DNA from: Caecitellus pseudoparvulus
Lineage: Eukaryota > Bigyra: Bicosoecida
DNA length: 64,000 nt
Reading direction: 5' to 3'
NCBI GenBank assembly: GCA_965644315.1
Contig: CBFFRQ010000054.1
Coordinates: forward strand, 186,001-250,000
Shown here: positions 1 to 13,849 of the stretch, in pieces
How positions within the stretch are numbered: position 1 is the stretch's first letter
How the letters are laid out: every line of letters begins with the position of its first letter
Made by a program: the position numbers and the translations under genes
Notes under the pieces: generated by a model
The model's input: only the letters and a program-made list of their open reading frames with translations
Database searches by the model: none
What the model was told of the DNA's origin: nothing

Positions 1-3000
1 AGGTAGGTTCATGAGCAGCAGCACGCCGTCAAAGACGATGCGGATGATGGGCTGCGGTGACTGCATGGCCTTCAGCTCCACCAGGGCAGAGGAGGTGATC
101 TTGTTCACCGCCTCCTCCGCTGCATCCAAGAAAGGCTTGGCGGCGGCCAGGTCCGCCTCCGCAACGTCACGCTCCTCCGCGATGCCTGCCGCGCGCTCCT
201 CGCACTGCGCCTTGATGGAGGTGACGACTTCGTTCTCCCGCTCGGCGTCGGCCGCCTCCACCTGCAGCTCCTGCAGCACACCAGCACACTCCCGCTGCTT
301 GGCAGCCACCACGGTCATCTTGCCCTCCAACTGCACCTGCATCACCTCAACGTCCTCGGCCCCCTTGGCCAGCTTGGCCAGGCCGCCCCGAACTCTGGCC
401 TCTTGTTCCTGAATGTCAGCCATGCCCCGCTTGAACAGGGACCCGAATGCTGTGAGCAGCGCCAGGTAGGACTTCGGGGTGAACGTGACGAAACGCCCAG
501 TGGCGTTCGAGTACGCCCTGGCCATGGCCACAGCGTCTGCGTGCACTTGTGCCAGGTGCTGCAGCAAGGCGGCCCCAGCAGCAGCTGCGAGGGGTGTCAG
601 TTGGCCGTCTTGCACCCCCTGCCCCATGAGCGTTCCCCCCGCCCCGCTGCCAACTGACAGGTCCCGCTCGTCAAACGCCTGCGCAGCGACGTCTGGCCAG
701 CCACCTGGAGGCGGACGTGCACCGGCGGCAGGTGTGCGTGACAGTTGCAGGGGTGGCGCCAGTGCCGGCAGGGCGGACACGCTGGCATGTGCCACTTCCA
801 CCAGTGCCTCCGTGGGCCACGGCATGTGGAAGTCCACGACACAGCGGGAAAGGAGGGCGGGGAACGTCATGGACAGGGATGCAAAGGTGTCCAGCGGCCC
901 TGTGGGCCCATCTCCCGCAGCCCCCGCCACCATGGGTGCGATGCCGTACACGACATGCAGGTTCCGCTTCACGCGGCTGGCAAAGAGGGAAGTCAGGGCC
1001 TGTGTCGAGTCGGCTGCTTGGGCCTCTGGTCCACCCGTGGCGCTGAGTTCTGTCAGGACCATGGTGAGCTCTTCCTTGTTGAAGAGGCCTGGCAGCATGC
1101 CTGCGCACATGATGGTGTGCACGTCCCCCATCCACGCCGCGTCGCCAAACGCCGCCTCTGTCAGGAACAGCACCACGCCACGCCCGCTGCCGCCTCCCGC
1201 CTGCCGGCACACCTTGCGCAAATCGTCCAGCCACTGTCCCCGGGTGTATGCCCGGGACGCAACGGGCTTGCGGAACTCCATGCCCAGCATGTAGGCTGCG
1301 AGGCGGGTCATGGAGCAGCGACCACTGCCGCCGACGCCCACGAGCACAGCGTGGCCGCCTGGCTGGCTGAGAACACGTGCGATGCGCAGCAGGTGTTCTG
1401 TTCCGTACTGGAACAGAACAATGCCTTTCAGGGGCGAGCCGGGTGTGTCCCGCAAGATAGCTCCCAGGGCTGCCTCTGCCACCCGCCGCACTACCAGCAC
1501 ACCCCCAGTGGTGGGTGGTGCTGGGTTTGCCAGGGGGGCAGACGGCTGCAGGGGCGCCGCGGAGGAACGGCGCCGGGCAGAGGCTGCCTTGGAGAAGTCC
1601 CCACTCGCGTCCAGGTCCACGCTCTGCCCCAGGATGTCCCCCCGCGCGCCGGGGCTGGCCAGCGGCCCGCGCCCAGCAGCCGCACTCCACTCGGCCAGGA
1701 GCTCAGCCTCCTCCTCCCCAGCTCGCAGCCACGCCAGGGCAGTGTCCAGAGCCGCAGGCTCTGCCTCTTCGTCTCGCAACGCCAGGGGCACTGGCTGGTA
1801 CCACGTTCGGCGAGGTGAGATGGGCAGGCCGTCCTCGTGCACGTCCAGTGTGTGCAGGAGGGGCGAGAAGGAGGTGAGGGCCGATGCAGGCAAAGCGGAG
1901 GCGGGATCAGGGCCCGCCGCTGCCTCGCCGTCCAGCCCACATGCCATGAGCCCCGGGCGCAGGCGCCGCAGGAGCAGGGGCAGGAGGCTGTCTGGTGCTC
2001 GGCGCAGATGGCGCTGCATGACCCCCACGTAGTCATACTCCGGTGCCGCAGCACCAATGCACGCCAGGCCCATGATCACCTCCTCCTCCACTGTCAGGCC
2101 CAGGGCCACGACGGCAAGTGAGTGCGCGTGCGTGCCCATAAGGTCGGCAGTGGGGTGCCTGTCAGCATCCGCAGACAGCGTCGCAGCAAGCGCATCGCAC
2201 GCCTCCCTGCTGGGCGGCTGGCGGTGTTGTGGCTGCGAGTGGATGTGTTCCGGCAGGAACACACGCAGAGCCACGGCGTGCAGGGCGCTGTCAAAGGCCT
2301 CTGCGTCGCCTGGCAGAGTCAGTTTGTCTCGCATCACTCGATGGCACTCGTGAGCCCACAGCTGCAGCAGCGACACACCGTCCCGCACGTCGTGGCGTGG
2401 CACGCTGCACACACCCTGCATCACCCGCGAAACGTCGTTCGTGTTGAATGCGGCGTAGTGGAACTTCAGAGGCGTCGGCATGAGGTGAGATGCGCACCAC
2501 TGCTGCAGCTGACGTGTGGCTTCCACCAGGTGCCCTGCCACCCACCCCAGCGCAGGGGACGCACTCAACACACTGGGTGCAGCGTCCTCCCCTGTGCTGG
2601 CGAGACTACTGCCGCGTCGGTGTCGGCGTGTGGAGGGGGTGGTGGGGGTTGGCGGCCCAAGAGGCGGTTGCTCCCAACCCGCTGGCAGCAGGGTCAGCAC
2701 AGCCCCCACCCTCGCAGACACGCCGACCTGCACGGAAATGGCTGCCGTGTCATCCAGTCCACTGAGAGTCACGGAGGGAGCAGCGCTGGGGGATGCAGCA
2801 CTGGCCCGCGCACCGAGCGTTTGCTGTGTCGGCCCATCGCCCTGCACGCGGGCCGCCTTGAACGGTGCGTCCCAATGCCGCAGCATGTCCACGTTGAAGG
2901 CGGCGGGGTTGAACCTGGACCGCACAATGGCGCCAAACATGCCGTCAAGGGAGTAGTCCCCAGGTGCATCCATGAACACACACCCAAAGTGCCGCAGCAG

Positions 3001-6000
3001 GCGTGAAGGCACCATTCCCGCGGGTGTTCCGCCATCCGCGCCTTCACCATAGCGGCCCCCAGCCGCCGCTGCTCCCTCCGTCAGCACCACACGTGCCGTG
3101 GCCAGAATGTGCAAATCTTCCAGGCTCTTCAACTCCCCCCGCCGGTCGCGCTCCAGGAAAGGCGTTGTGCCCACTTCCATCACTTGCCGCAGCGTCTCCA
3201 GGGCAGGCTTGTCCCCCCACGTGTTCGGGGCCGGGCAGCCAAGGTCCTCCACGAACACCACCATGTTCCGACCTGAGGGGGCACCAAAGGTGCGTCCACC
3301 CCGCCGCTCCAGCCCCGCTTGCAGAGCCTGCCCAAAGCCAGCGCAGGTCGTGACGCCGTTCAGCACCAGGCGCTTGTACCTTGCAGACTTGCCATGGGCC
3401 GCGAGGCGGGCATGCCCCGACGGCGCCCACGCCCCCCGGCGCCCAGAGGCAACCCGAGGCGACTCACCTCCACCCCCACCCTGCTCCGTCCCGGCAGGAC
3501 AGGCCCGGTTCACGAGCAGGTCGGCCGTGTCCTGCGCCATGCCGCTGAGGACGGGCGACGTGGCGAATTGGTCAGGCGCCAGCTGCTGCAGGAGCAGGGT
3601 GGCTGTGGACACCTTCCCAGTGCCAGTGGACCCCGCAATGAGCACGGGGCAGCCGACTGTGTGCAGGGCAGCTGCCAGGGACACGGCTCGCATGATATGG
3701 TAGGTGGGGATGGTGACGCCTGATAAGTCCAGGGCGTCGCAGCCACCGGCGGCCAGGGCGCCAAGACCGGCGGCAGCGGCGTCGCCATCCTTGGCGAACA
3801 CGCTCAGATGAGCCATGGGCCCACCGACACCCTCGCCTCCTGGGCTGGACACCTGCGCAGGGCTGGACACGGAGGACGGCCCGGTCACTCGCAGGCCAGT
3901 GGCGCCGGCCGTGGGGTCTGACGGGGGGTGCAGCAGTGGCAGTGGAACGGACACCTGCGGCAGGGCTGACACCCACAAGGCCCAGCCCTCCCGACGCATG
4001 CGGGTGGGTGGGCCCACCTGCCCCGGCCACGCAGCCTCCTCTTCATCGTCCGTCTCATCCCCATCACTGCCCCAGGCAGGAGCGCGGCCGGCGGCGTCTC
4101 CAGCACGTGTGGACAGCAACACCCCAGGGCGCCCCCGCCAGGAGGCGTCCACGATCCAATCATAGATCGTGGTCATGCCGTACCCCTCGTCTGCCTCACC
4201 TGCCATGTCAAAGGTGCCGGTGAACGCGTCCACGCCCAGCCCTGGCGGAGGTGGCACTGGGAATGCGCCGTCGCTTCCGTAGCGTGGGCTGGGCAGTGGC
4301 GTAGGCGGAGGCAGTGGCGCCCCCAGCGCCCTCAGCCACCGGTGCACCTTGACGCGGTCTGCATCCCGCAGGGACCCGCCCACGGACCAGGCCAGTGCGA
4401 ACAGGAACATGCGCTCGATAAGGCCCGTCAGTCGGGCCGGCAGCTCAGTCGCCGCTGTCGGGGCGCCCCAGCCTTGGAACACGTCGTCGCAGAACTCGGC
4501 CGCCTTGTCGCCGTGCGACGTCGATGACGAGGGGTCGCTGGTGGCTGGCACCAGTGCCTCCCGCACAGACCCAGACTGACCGGCACTGTACAGGGGGCCC
4601 TCGTGAATGACAGGCACAGGCGGCCTGCGACGCAGCAGGCTGGCCAGGTCGCGGCTGCCGCCAGGTGTGGCGGTGGTGACATCCCCGAACGCGCTGGCTG
4701 CTCCCTCCTGCACCGGCACCACTTCGAAGGAGGAGAAGGCGCCCAGGGAGATGCCTTGCACGTTGGACACCATGTCCCGTTCAGGAGGGGGGGCACTGCC
4801 GCCAGCGAGACCCGCCGAGGTCAGCTGCCCCACCAGCAGCGCACACAGAGTGGAGACGATGGCGACGGGTGACATGTACAAGCAGGGCGCACAGGCGCGC
4901 GAGAGGAAGAAGAACAGCGTCCCTCCGGCCTCCCGGATGAGGTGTTCTTCGTGAGAAGACAGTGGCGGCACGTCACTGTCGTCGGGGACGAACGTTTTTG
5001 CAGCCTCGGGGTGCCGCACCAAGTGCGCCGTGACAGCGCCAGAGGCGGCTGTGCCGCCAATGAAGCGCTGTGCCATGCCCAGCACCACCCGCGCAACGGG
5101 TGCGGGGAGGTGCCTGCACCAAGCAGTGAGAAGGGGCTCCCACGACAGTGCCGTGGGGGGCAGGTACAGGATGCCGCAGCGCGACACGGTGGCGGGGGAG
5201 GCGTTGCGCAGGTCACGCGCCTCCATGATGAGGCGACTGCCCTCCTGCATGCGGATGCGGTCGCCAGACGCGAGGGTGAGCACCTTGTTGTCGTCCAGCA
5301 CTGAGTTCAAGTTCTCGATCCACACCGTGTCCACGGGGCCGTCCATTACGAGCCAGGAAGTGTAGTGCTTGTCAGCGGCGTTCAGGCGCTCAAACAGGTT
5401 GGAAAACACACCCGGCACCCACTCCCCCCCGCCGTGTGGGTCGGTGTACCCGTACAGCTCCTCTGTATCCACAGCCTTTGGGTTCAGGCGGCTCACGCGG
5501 ATGGACGCGCCGGACTCCCCTCCTACCAGGGACGCATCCGTGTTCAGCGCCTGTGCCAGCACCGCTACCATGGCGCTCTTGCCAGCCCCAGCAGGCCCAA
5601 TGAGCGCGATTCCATGGCGCACCAGCATGGAGCCGTGCAGTTGGACAGCCTTGTCAACCCAGGCCTGAGGCGTGGACAAGTGGAAGCCTTCTGCTGCAGC
5701 GGTGATGGCAGCCTGCACGCCGCCACGGCTGCCCTCCCGCAAGCTCACGCCGGGAAAGACGTCAGCCAGCAACGCCTTGAACAGGCGGATGTCCTGCTCC
5801 ACGAGCTTGGACACGTTCATGACTTGCAGCGTGTCGTACAGCAGGTACTCCTCGTTGTCGTGGGGTCGGGAGCGCTTCTGTGCCCCCGCTCGCCGCAGCA
5901 CACTGAGCACTGACCGCAGGCCGAAATCGTAGTGCCGCTGGGGCGACAGCTGCTGCTCCAGCATGGAGTACAGCGTCTGGAACTTGGTGGCCAGGTCGTC

Positions 6001-9000
6001 GTACTGGCCGTAGCCCAGCGCGCACAGCTTGACCTTGATGATGATGGTACGGTCGGGCACCATCATGGCGATGCTGCGGAACTGGGACTTCAAGTTGTCA
6101 GGCAGCTTGGAGCGCCCGCCGTAGCCCTTGCCGCTGGGGTTCATGGTGACAAAGTACCCCGTGCCAGGCAGCAGGCGGGAGGGCGCGGCGTCGCCTGGGA
6201 ACAGCACCTGCGTGGCCAGAGCGCGCCGCGCTGAGGTGATGCTGGCCACCTGCTGTGCAACGACGGACAGCACAGGCAGGGTGATGCGGTTGAACTCATC
6301 GAAGCAGCCCCAGCACCCGGCCTGGCAGAGACCTCTGAAGATCTTCGCCACGTCGCTGTACCGCATTTCGGAGGAGCAGTTCGTGACGACGACGTACAGG
6401 CCCAGCGTGCGGCCCATGTCCTTCACGGTTTCCGTCTTGCCCGTGCCAGCGGGACCGACGGGGCTGGCACCACAGTGCATGGACAGCGCCTGGGAGAAGG
6501 CGATGTAGGCACGGTCTGTGAGGGGCGTGATGACCAGGCGGTCCTTCACGCCCAGGTACTCGTACCCATACCCCATCGTGATATCCGCCACCCGCACCTC
6601 CAGCCTGCCCTCCCCCAACTCATCCTTCTCACCCTCACCCTCCTCCCCGCTCCCAGCCAGCATGGACGTGTCGGCACCGGCAGACACCTGTGTTCCGGGT
6701 GCCCCCGCCCGCCCCAGCGCACTGGCGCCCACCGCCTTCACGCTGCCCTGCGCAGTGGCCAGAACACCGCCCAGCGGCACGGGGTGTGGCAGCCCTGCAT
6801 GCGGCGTGCCACTCACCCCCCGACGGGCATGTGTGCCGCCTCCGCTGCGCTTGGCACCTGCACCCTTGCCGCGGCGTGGCGCGTTTTGCCCGTACAAGGC
6901 GTCCATGCCACCGTCCCACACGTTGCCCTTTGCCGACCGCTGTGCTTGTTGCGCCGCTTCATGGTCGTTGCCCACCCATGCCAGGCGAGTCTGGCGTGTC
7001 CACTCAAACGCGTCAGCTGACGCGATGCGCCGCTCGCGGTAGGCACGGGCAAGGGACGACCAGACATCGCGCTGGTGCACCTGCACCACCACCAGAGTTT
7101 CCAGCTTGATGCGTTGCATGGGCTGGTGCACCAGGTCGGGGTTCAGGCACATGGTGCCCAGCTCAGACAGCAGCGCGAGCTGGTGCTTGGTCGTGTCGCT
7201 GAGCAGTGTCTTGGCGCCCCGCGCATTGTCCAAGGTGTGCGAGACAGTCTCGCTCCACGACACTTGCAGACCCACGATGGCGATTTGCGCGGGGAAGCTG
7301 GACACCACCTCCCGCAAGCTGCCCCCTGTGCCTGTGGCCGTGGCCATGGCCACTGACGCCACCCGCCGACAGAGGGACTTCACTGTGCGCTGCATGGACA
7401 CTTCTAGGTTCGCCAGCCAGTCCTCCACACTGCCTTTGGGTGTCACGCTCTCCACCAGGCCTACTTCCTCCTTGTGCCCTGCCACGACGTTGGTCATGGC
7501 AATGATGTGCGCCTCTGTGTCTGGCCCGCCGCCGGGCGTGCTGGCACCCCCCCCACTTGACCGGGAGGGGGAGGCCAGCGCCGGTGTGGCCACCGTCGCG
7601 ACAGGGCGCTCCTCCACCTCCACCCGGTCCACGGCGTCGTACAGTTTCTCGTAGAAGCGCTGCATAGCAGAGACGTCGCTGCCTTGAGACAGCAGCTGCA
7701 GGAGGGTGGAGCTGGCGACGAAGTAAAACCGCGGGTAGGCCGCACGCTTCGCTTCCAGGTAGCCCTCCAGGGACTTGGAACACTTTTCCAGCTCCCCCAG
7801 CATGGCGGGCAGGGAACTGCGCAGAACATCGTTGGATGCTGCGGGCAGCACCAGCTCTGTCTCGTGGGCAGCTGCCATGAGGCGGGCCCACTCCGTGTCG
7901 ATGCGTGCGAACTTCTTCGCTTCGGAGGGCAGCTGGTTCACGATGTCGCCCCCCCGGAACACGCGCTCCAGAGCCGCCCACATGCTCTGCACCTTCAGCC
8001 ACAGCTCCAACGTGTCGCTGACTTCACTGAGCTGGTTCAGGGTACTGGTCAGCGCCTCCTTGAAGGGGCCCACCTGCCGCAGCCCCAGCTGCGTCTGCAG
8101 CACCAGCGACGACTCCTCCAAATCCTCCACAATGCTGCCGTAGGCAGACAGCACCCAGGTGTCTGTGCGGTCGCCCCAGCGACTGAATGAGAACGCTCGC
8201 TCCGCCCAGTCTGCCCGGATGCCGTTCAGCTTCGCTTCAATGCCTGCCTGTTTCCCCGCCGCGTCAGTGATGTCCTCGACTGCCTCGGCGTGGCGCAGCA
8301 AGCCGCCCCCCAGCCCCATCAACACCTCCACCGTAAACTCTGCCGTCTGCACGTTCACTGCCTCCTCCACCACCGCTGCCAGTGCTGCCCAGTGCCGGGG
8401 ACGCACATACTCCTGCCCCAGCGCTGTCAGCAGCGGCAGCACTTCCGACATGTGCTGCACATCCAGGCGCAGTGTGCGGTAGGCAGCCCAGGACTTGACT
8501 TGGCGCGGCAGGCGGCGCACCCGCACTTCGTGTGACTTGATGCGCTCTGTCCAGCCGGGCAGCTGATCAATGGCCTCTGCCCACTGCGTGGCCTTCCACC
8601 CAGCCAGATCTGCATCCACCTCCTCCCACAGTCCGAACACGGCACTGCACAGGCCCAGCTCGGCCGCTGTAACGGACAGTTCTGGAGAATTCACGAGAGG
8701 CAGGGCGAACAGCGCTTGACTTTCCCGAAGGCTCGCCTGGCGGCGGGACAACAGCTCGAAACGCGCCTGGCACCGACGCATGCGCGGCAGTGCCGCCTGG
8801 GGACTGAGCTGGGGCTGCATGGCACCGTCGCTCTCCCAGGCGCTGCGCATGTCCCGAACGTCGGCCAGGAAAGCACTCAGCTCCTCCTGCAGCATGGCGT
8901 GGTAGCTCGCTTGCTGCCCCTGCAGCGTCTCGGAAATGGCAGTGCCCTGAGCCACCACCCGCGCCCACCGCTGGCGCAGCTGCACTTCTGCGTCAGTGGA

Positions 9001-12000
9001 CGCCTGGTCCACGTACTGGTCTGGCATGTACCGCTGCAGAATGCGAATCATGCCGGCGATGGGCTCGATCTCAGAGCTGATGGCGCCTGCCCGCTGCCGC
9101 ACCTCTGCCAGGGCGGACATGACTGCCTGCAACTTGGGCAGGGTGTGCGCCTTCACCTCCAAACGCCCCTGCAGCGACGCCATGTACGTAGACAGGGACT
9201 GCATGCGGGAAGCCATGCGATCTGAAATCGCATCTGCGTACATGGCCTTCCACTGCTGCAGTTCCTGCTGCAGTTGGGCCTTGAGCGGCGAGGTGCTGAA
9301 CGCCAGCGCACCAAGCACGTGCAGCTGCTGGATGTGGGGAATGCGTGCTTCCCACACGGCCAGTTCGCGCAGCTTGCCTTCGATGGCGTCCAGGGTAGGG
9401 GGCGGGGACGCTGCGAAGAATGCTGCGCCCGCTGCATCCCTGTCAGCCGTCCACAGCCACTCAAAGTCGCGGAAGGACTTCAGGTAGTCCCGCACCGACG
9501 CAGACGTGCCGTGCAGGGCCCCTGCCAGCAACAGCACGAACTTAATCACCTGCACGTCGCGTCCGATGAGCTCAAAGAGGGAGTGCATGCTGTCGCTGCC
9601 ACCCGCCCCCGCGCCCGAGCCCCCCCGGCTGCCGTCAGTCAGGTTGCGGCCCTGTCCCAGCACCATGGCTGAGCCAGTGTTGTGCGCCAGCGCAGCGGCT
9701 TGCTGCGTCGGCGCGCTGAGAATGGCAGCAACAAGGCTTGACCGATCGCCATCTGCGCCCCCAACAGGGGCGGCTTCGGGGGAGGGTGCGGGTGACTTTC
9801 CAGCTGCTGGCAGGGCGGCCAGGCTCAACTGCAGGGCACCGCCGCCGTCCCCCGTGTCCACCCAGCCCTCGGGAGATGCTAGAGTTGGCTCCTCGCCGTA
9901 CGTGTGCCCCGGCAGCTGCCCCCACATGGGCATGGCCTTGAAGGAGTGGATGATGTTGCGGGCAGCGGCATTGATGCCGCTCTGAATGGAGTCCAGCGGC
10001 GGGGACAGCTGCACGCTGGGCGCGGCCAGCTGCACATCCAGTCGGAAGAAGGGCTTCCGTGCAAGGAGCACGCCAGACGAGCCCACCCGCGCACACACAC
10101 GTGCTTTCAGGGCAGACAAGCTCTGCCGCACTGCAGCCACGGCAGCGAGGTACATCTGTTCTGAGTAGTGCTGCCGCACAGACAGCACTGCTCGCCGGAA
10201 GAACTGCATGCCGTCATCCACAGTCAAGCTGCGTTGGGCGGCCTCCAAGGCCTCCTCATGCGACCTGCCTTCCAGAAACGCTGCCAGCTTCTCGCTGGTG
10301 CCGCGTGACTTGGCTGCTGCCGCGACCTCCGCTGCCAACTGTTGACCTGCCACGGCAATGAGAGCACGGGGGTGTACCGGGTATGCCCGAACGTGGTCGA
10401 TGGCGTCTTCCACAGACACTTCAATGGTGGTGTTGGCAGAGGTGAGAGCTTCCAGGCGCTCACGCAGGTGGGCTGCCTGCGCCTCTGCGAAGCTGGACAC
10501 CGTGAAGGACGCCTCGCGGGGCAGGTACATGAGGTCCATGCGCGCGACGCGCTTGATGTTCTTCTCAATGCGGTGTTCCACGATGTCGTTCACGGACAGA
10601 ATCAAGCCCTCCAACTTGTGAATGCAGTCCAGGACACCCTTGCACCAGGTGTCGATGTTCAGGCTTGTCCAGGTCAGGGACACGAGTGCAGGTCGCATGC
10701 GGACATCCAGGTCTGTCAGCGCTGGGCGCAGCAGCGGCAACGTCACAGGCAGCACCATGCCATACCGCACCCGATTGTACTCTGCCAGCACATGTGCTAC
10801 TGTGGTGTAGCTGTGCTTCAAGTGCGCCTCCCGCTGCAGGATGGCCCGTGCCGGCGGGGGCACCTCCACGTCTGGCATGCGGTCCAGACAGCGAGCCTCC
10901 CGCATGAGCTGTGCGATTTCACTGTCAAAGTTAACGTGCAGGCGGCCGTCAGCGGGGTGCCGCACGAGGAGCGTCGCGTCCAGTCCCGCTCGTGCGCTGT
11001 CCACGCTCTTCACCCACGCCGAGTGCCACAGGTACTCGAATGCCACCAGGGTGCGGGCGAGGCGGTTGTACGCTTTGATGATTTTCTTGCTCTCCGCGCC
11101 CTTCAGCACTGATGGGTACTTCTGGAACTCCTCCATGGGGCGCCGTACACGGTCTAGCAGGTGCCGGCTCCACTGCACAGCGCCAGACACGGGGGGCATG
11201 GCCCTGGCCAGAGGCGGGCGGTCCTTCTGCCGCTCGTACAGCTCCTGGCAATTCAGCAGGTCCAGGCCGTACTGGTGGAAGATGAGGCGGAACTTGGAGT
11301 CCAGGTCTTTCAGCAGCGTGTCGCGCTGCAGCACGTTCTTCAACTTGTGCAGCAGGGCGAGGGATGCCTCCACGGAGTGCAGCGCGTCGAACGCCTGGTT
11401 GATGAAGAACTGCAGACTCGTCTCCAGGTCCGCCACGCGCACGTTGAACACGACATACGCCTTGTCGAAGCTGGCGTCGTCAAACGCGAGCAGGTCATGC
11501 TGCTGTGCCTTCAAGTCCTCCAGAACGCTGAAAAACGCCCGAATGAGCTTCCCCATGCCGTGCACCCGGTGGGTGGCCAGCAGGCGGAACTGGTGCACAG
11601 TTGAGAACACGTCCAGGAGCTTCACGATGCGTCGGCAGAACAGGTCGAACTGGCCGAAAATCTGTGCCTCGGAGAAGTCCCACTGCCGCCCCTGGGGGTT
11701 CTCCGCAAGCTCCGCTCGCACGACGCGGTACTCGTGCTGGTACTCTTCCGACAGCGTCAAGACCGACTCCAGCGCCAGCAACGCCACAGAGGGCTCAGCA
11801 TGCCACAGGGGATGCACACTGGACGCCTCTGCCTGGCGCTTGGTGCCGCTGCTGGCGCCTGGCAGAGCGGGCAGGTGCCCCAGCAGCCCCGCAGAGCGCC
11901 CCCCCACCCTGCGACCTGGCGCTGCGCGTGAGTGTGCCACCAAATCCAAGTTGTCCACTTCCACAGGGTTTGCCCTGGCAGCGCGCAGGACGCTGTTGGA

Positions 12001-13849
12001 GCAGGAGCGGATGAGTTGGTTGGTCACCTTCATGAGCAGGTTCGTCATGCGCTCCGTGGAGTTGAAGTGGCGGGAGATCTGGTACACCATGGAGCAGGCA
12101 TTGAGCAGTCCCGGCAGGCCGCGCCGCACCGTGTCTGGGTCAGCCACGTACAGCGGTGCGAGGGACTTCTCCAGCGTGTTCAAGTACTTGACGTTGTCCT
12201 TCGCCTCCACGGCAGCGGCGGAGATGCTGGCCTGCGTCGCTCGCCAGCGAGTCAGCAGCGCTGCACAACGGGAGTGCAGCGCGAACGGCCCAAAATCCCG
12301 CCCGCTGCGCGCCGCACTTGTCAACACCGCCACTGTCACACGCATGATGCGGCGCTTCAGCTGCTCCGTCAACGCATGCAGCTGCTGACTGCGGGCACGC
12401 CACATCTTCACCTCTGTATCTGGCCCCGGCAGCTTGTCCGTGGTGGATGTGGCGGGGAGCGGTGGCGGCGTGCCTGTGGTGGCGCCACGCTGACCAGCCT
12501 CCCCCACATCCTCCAGAAACTGCTCCACGTGCCCGATCCAAGACTCCACGGTGTCTGCCGCGTGTTTCACGACACCAGGCCCCAGGACGCCCTCCCGGTC
12601 CTCTGGCTCGGCGTTCGCGAAGGACAGCAGCACGCTTGTCCACCGCTCGTTCGGCACGCGCAGCTGCGAGCCTGATACCGTCGCACCCCGGGCGCTGCTG
12701 ATGGCAGACTTGTACGCGTCCAGCATGCAGCCCATACTGACCGCGACGGGGTCGTCTTGGGGTGCCATGGCCCGGGAGGGGGGTGCCGGGTGGGCCAGGT
12801 GCTTCGTCACACCCTCCACCCGCTTGCTGTGTGACAAGGCCAGGTCGCGCAGCAGGGGGGAGACGACCCGGGCCAGCATGCTGTCCATGGTCAGGAGGAG
12901 GTCGGGGTGCACCGTTCCGAATGCCACCTTGCCGTCCGCTGCCACCATGAGGTCCAGGGGGGGCAGACTGCGCACCGCATCCAGTGGCTCCAGCACATCG
13001 CCCGGGCCTGGCTGGGGCAGAGCAGGCAGGGAGGTGACGGTGTCCGTCAGGGAGCCTGGCGTCATGTGCGGGGGCAGGCCACTGCCGTCCACGCCGACCG
13101 CTTGCTCTGCCGGCAGCCCCCGGGCGACAGCCAGGGCCAGGTCCACGGCACCGCCGCGGCCGCCGGCCGCCGGACCTGCCGACCCGACGCTGTCTGCCGA
13201 CCGGCTGCCCACACTACTGGCCTCGCCATCGCCGCCTGGGCGGGACGTGTCCCGTGCAGACTCCTCCTGGGACACTTCCCGCATGGTGCCGTGGTCTGCG
13301 CAGCGCTGGGTAGCCTGGGCAGCGTCTGTTCGCCAGAAGTACACTGCCTGCCCCACCAGCCCCTCCCCCGAGTCACCTGTGGACACCGTAATGCGGGGCA
13401 GCAGCTGTGTCTCATCGTCTCGCCCTGGCTCAGGCTGGTACAGGACGTAGATGGCCGTGGGCGTGGCTGCTGAGCGCCGAGACGCGGCGCTGCTGCCTTG
13501 CCCAGCAAAGCCAGTGTGCCCGAGGAAGTCCTGCAGCAATGCGAAGTTCCGGGGTGTGCTGAGGGCAGACTCCACCTCACCTGCACTGCCCATGCCGAGT
13601 GCTTCCCGGACTCGCGCAGCAATCCACCTGCGCAGCAGCCCAGCGGCGTGCAGTGCGTCGGCAGTGCGGGCGCCGCGTGCGTTTCAAAGCCTGCCGTTGA
13701 GGGACAGGCCACTTCAGAAGCCACCGCTGCAGGCACCGGAGGCCACAGGCGAGGCAGGTCTGACTGCCCCACCATTCAGGCACGTACCTATGCCTCGCGC
13801 GGAGGACGCCTTTGCCCTTGCTTGTCCCGACACGCATGGTGCCGTCCAT
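1..13849 (-). CDS. Axonemal dynein heavy chain, outer-arm gamma/DNAH5-8-like (3' end outside window)
   Basis: Motor subunit of a ciliary dynein arm. Start is the ATG at 13849 in a perfect GCCACCATGG context. Exon 1 is 13788-13849; the intron 13628-13787 has donor AG|GTACGT and acceptor CGCAG; exon 2 runs from 13627 off the left edge. The join is phase-consistent and gives RARHRWIAARVREAL. About 4,560 residues are present: tail and linker; AAA1 Walker A GPAGTGKT (about residue 2410) with Walker B CFDEFNRI; AAA2 GPAGAGKS (about 2700) with MDGPVDTVWIENLNSVLDD; AAA3 GSTGTGKV (about 3350); AAA4 GVGGSGR (about 4120), a form typical of axonemal dyneins; then stalk coiled coil 1. The stalk segment ending SPQPIIRIVFDGVLLL resembles DNAH5/8 rather than cytoplasmic dynein. 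AAA3 lacks the Walker A Thr/Ser and has FVEDLGCP for the Walker B region. The tail and the AAA2-AAA4 linkers are longer than usual. An optional in-frame intron may lie at 6688-6816 (GTGAGT donor, phase 0). Axonemal assignment is firm; the arm subtype is less so. Confidence 0.92.

Noticed and set aside
3379-3468. GTGAGT donor on the minus strand inside the dynein gene (possible intron near AAA3)
   Set aside because: No phase-compatible acceptor nearby: the only good AG sites create a frameshift and an immediate stop. The sequence also reads through in frame, so it was treated as coding.
13062-13775. Long minus-strand frame overlapping the dynein N-terminus
   Set aside because: It is in a different frame from the dynein protein, lacks family similarity and is explained by high GC content.
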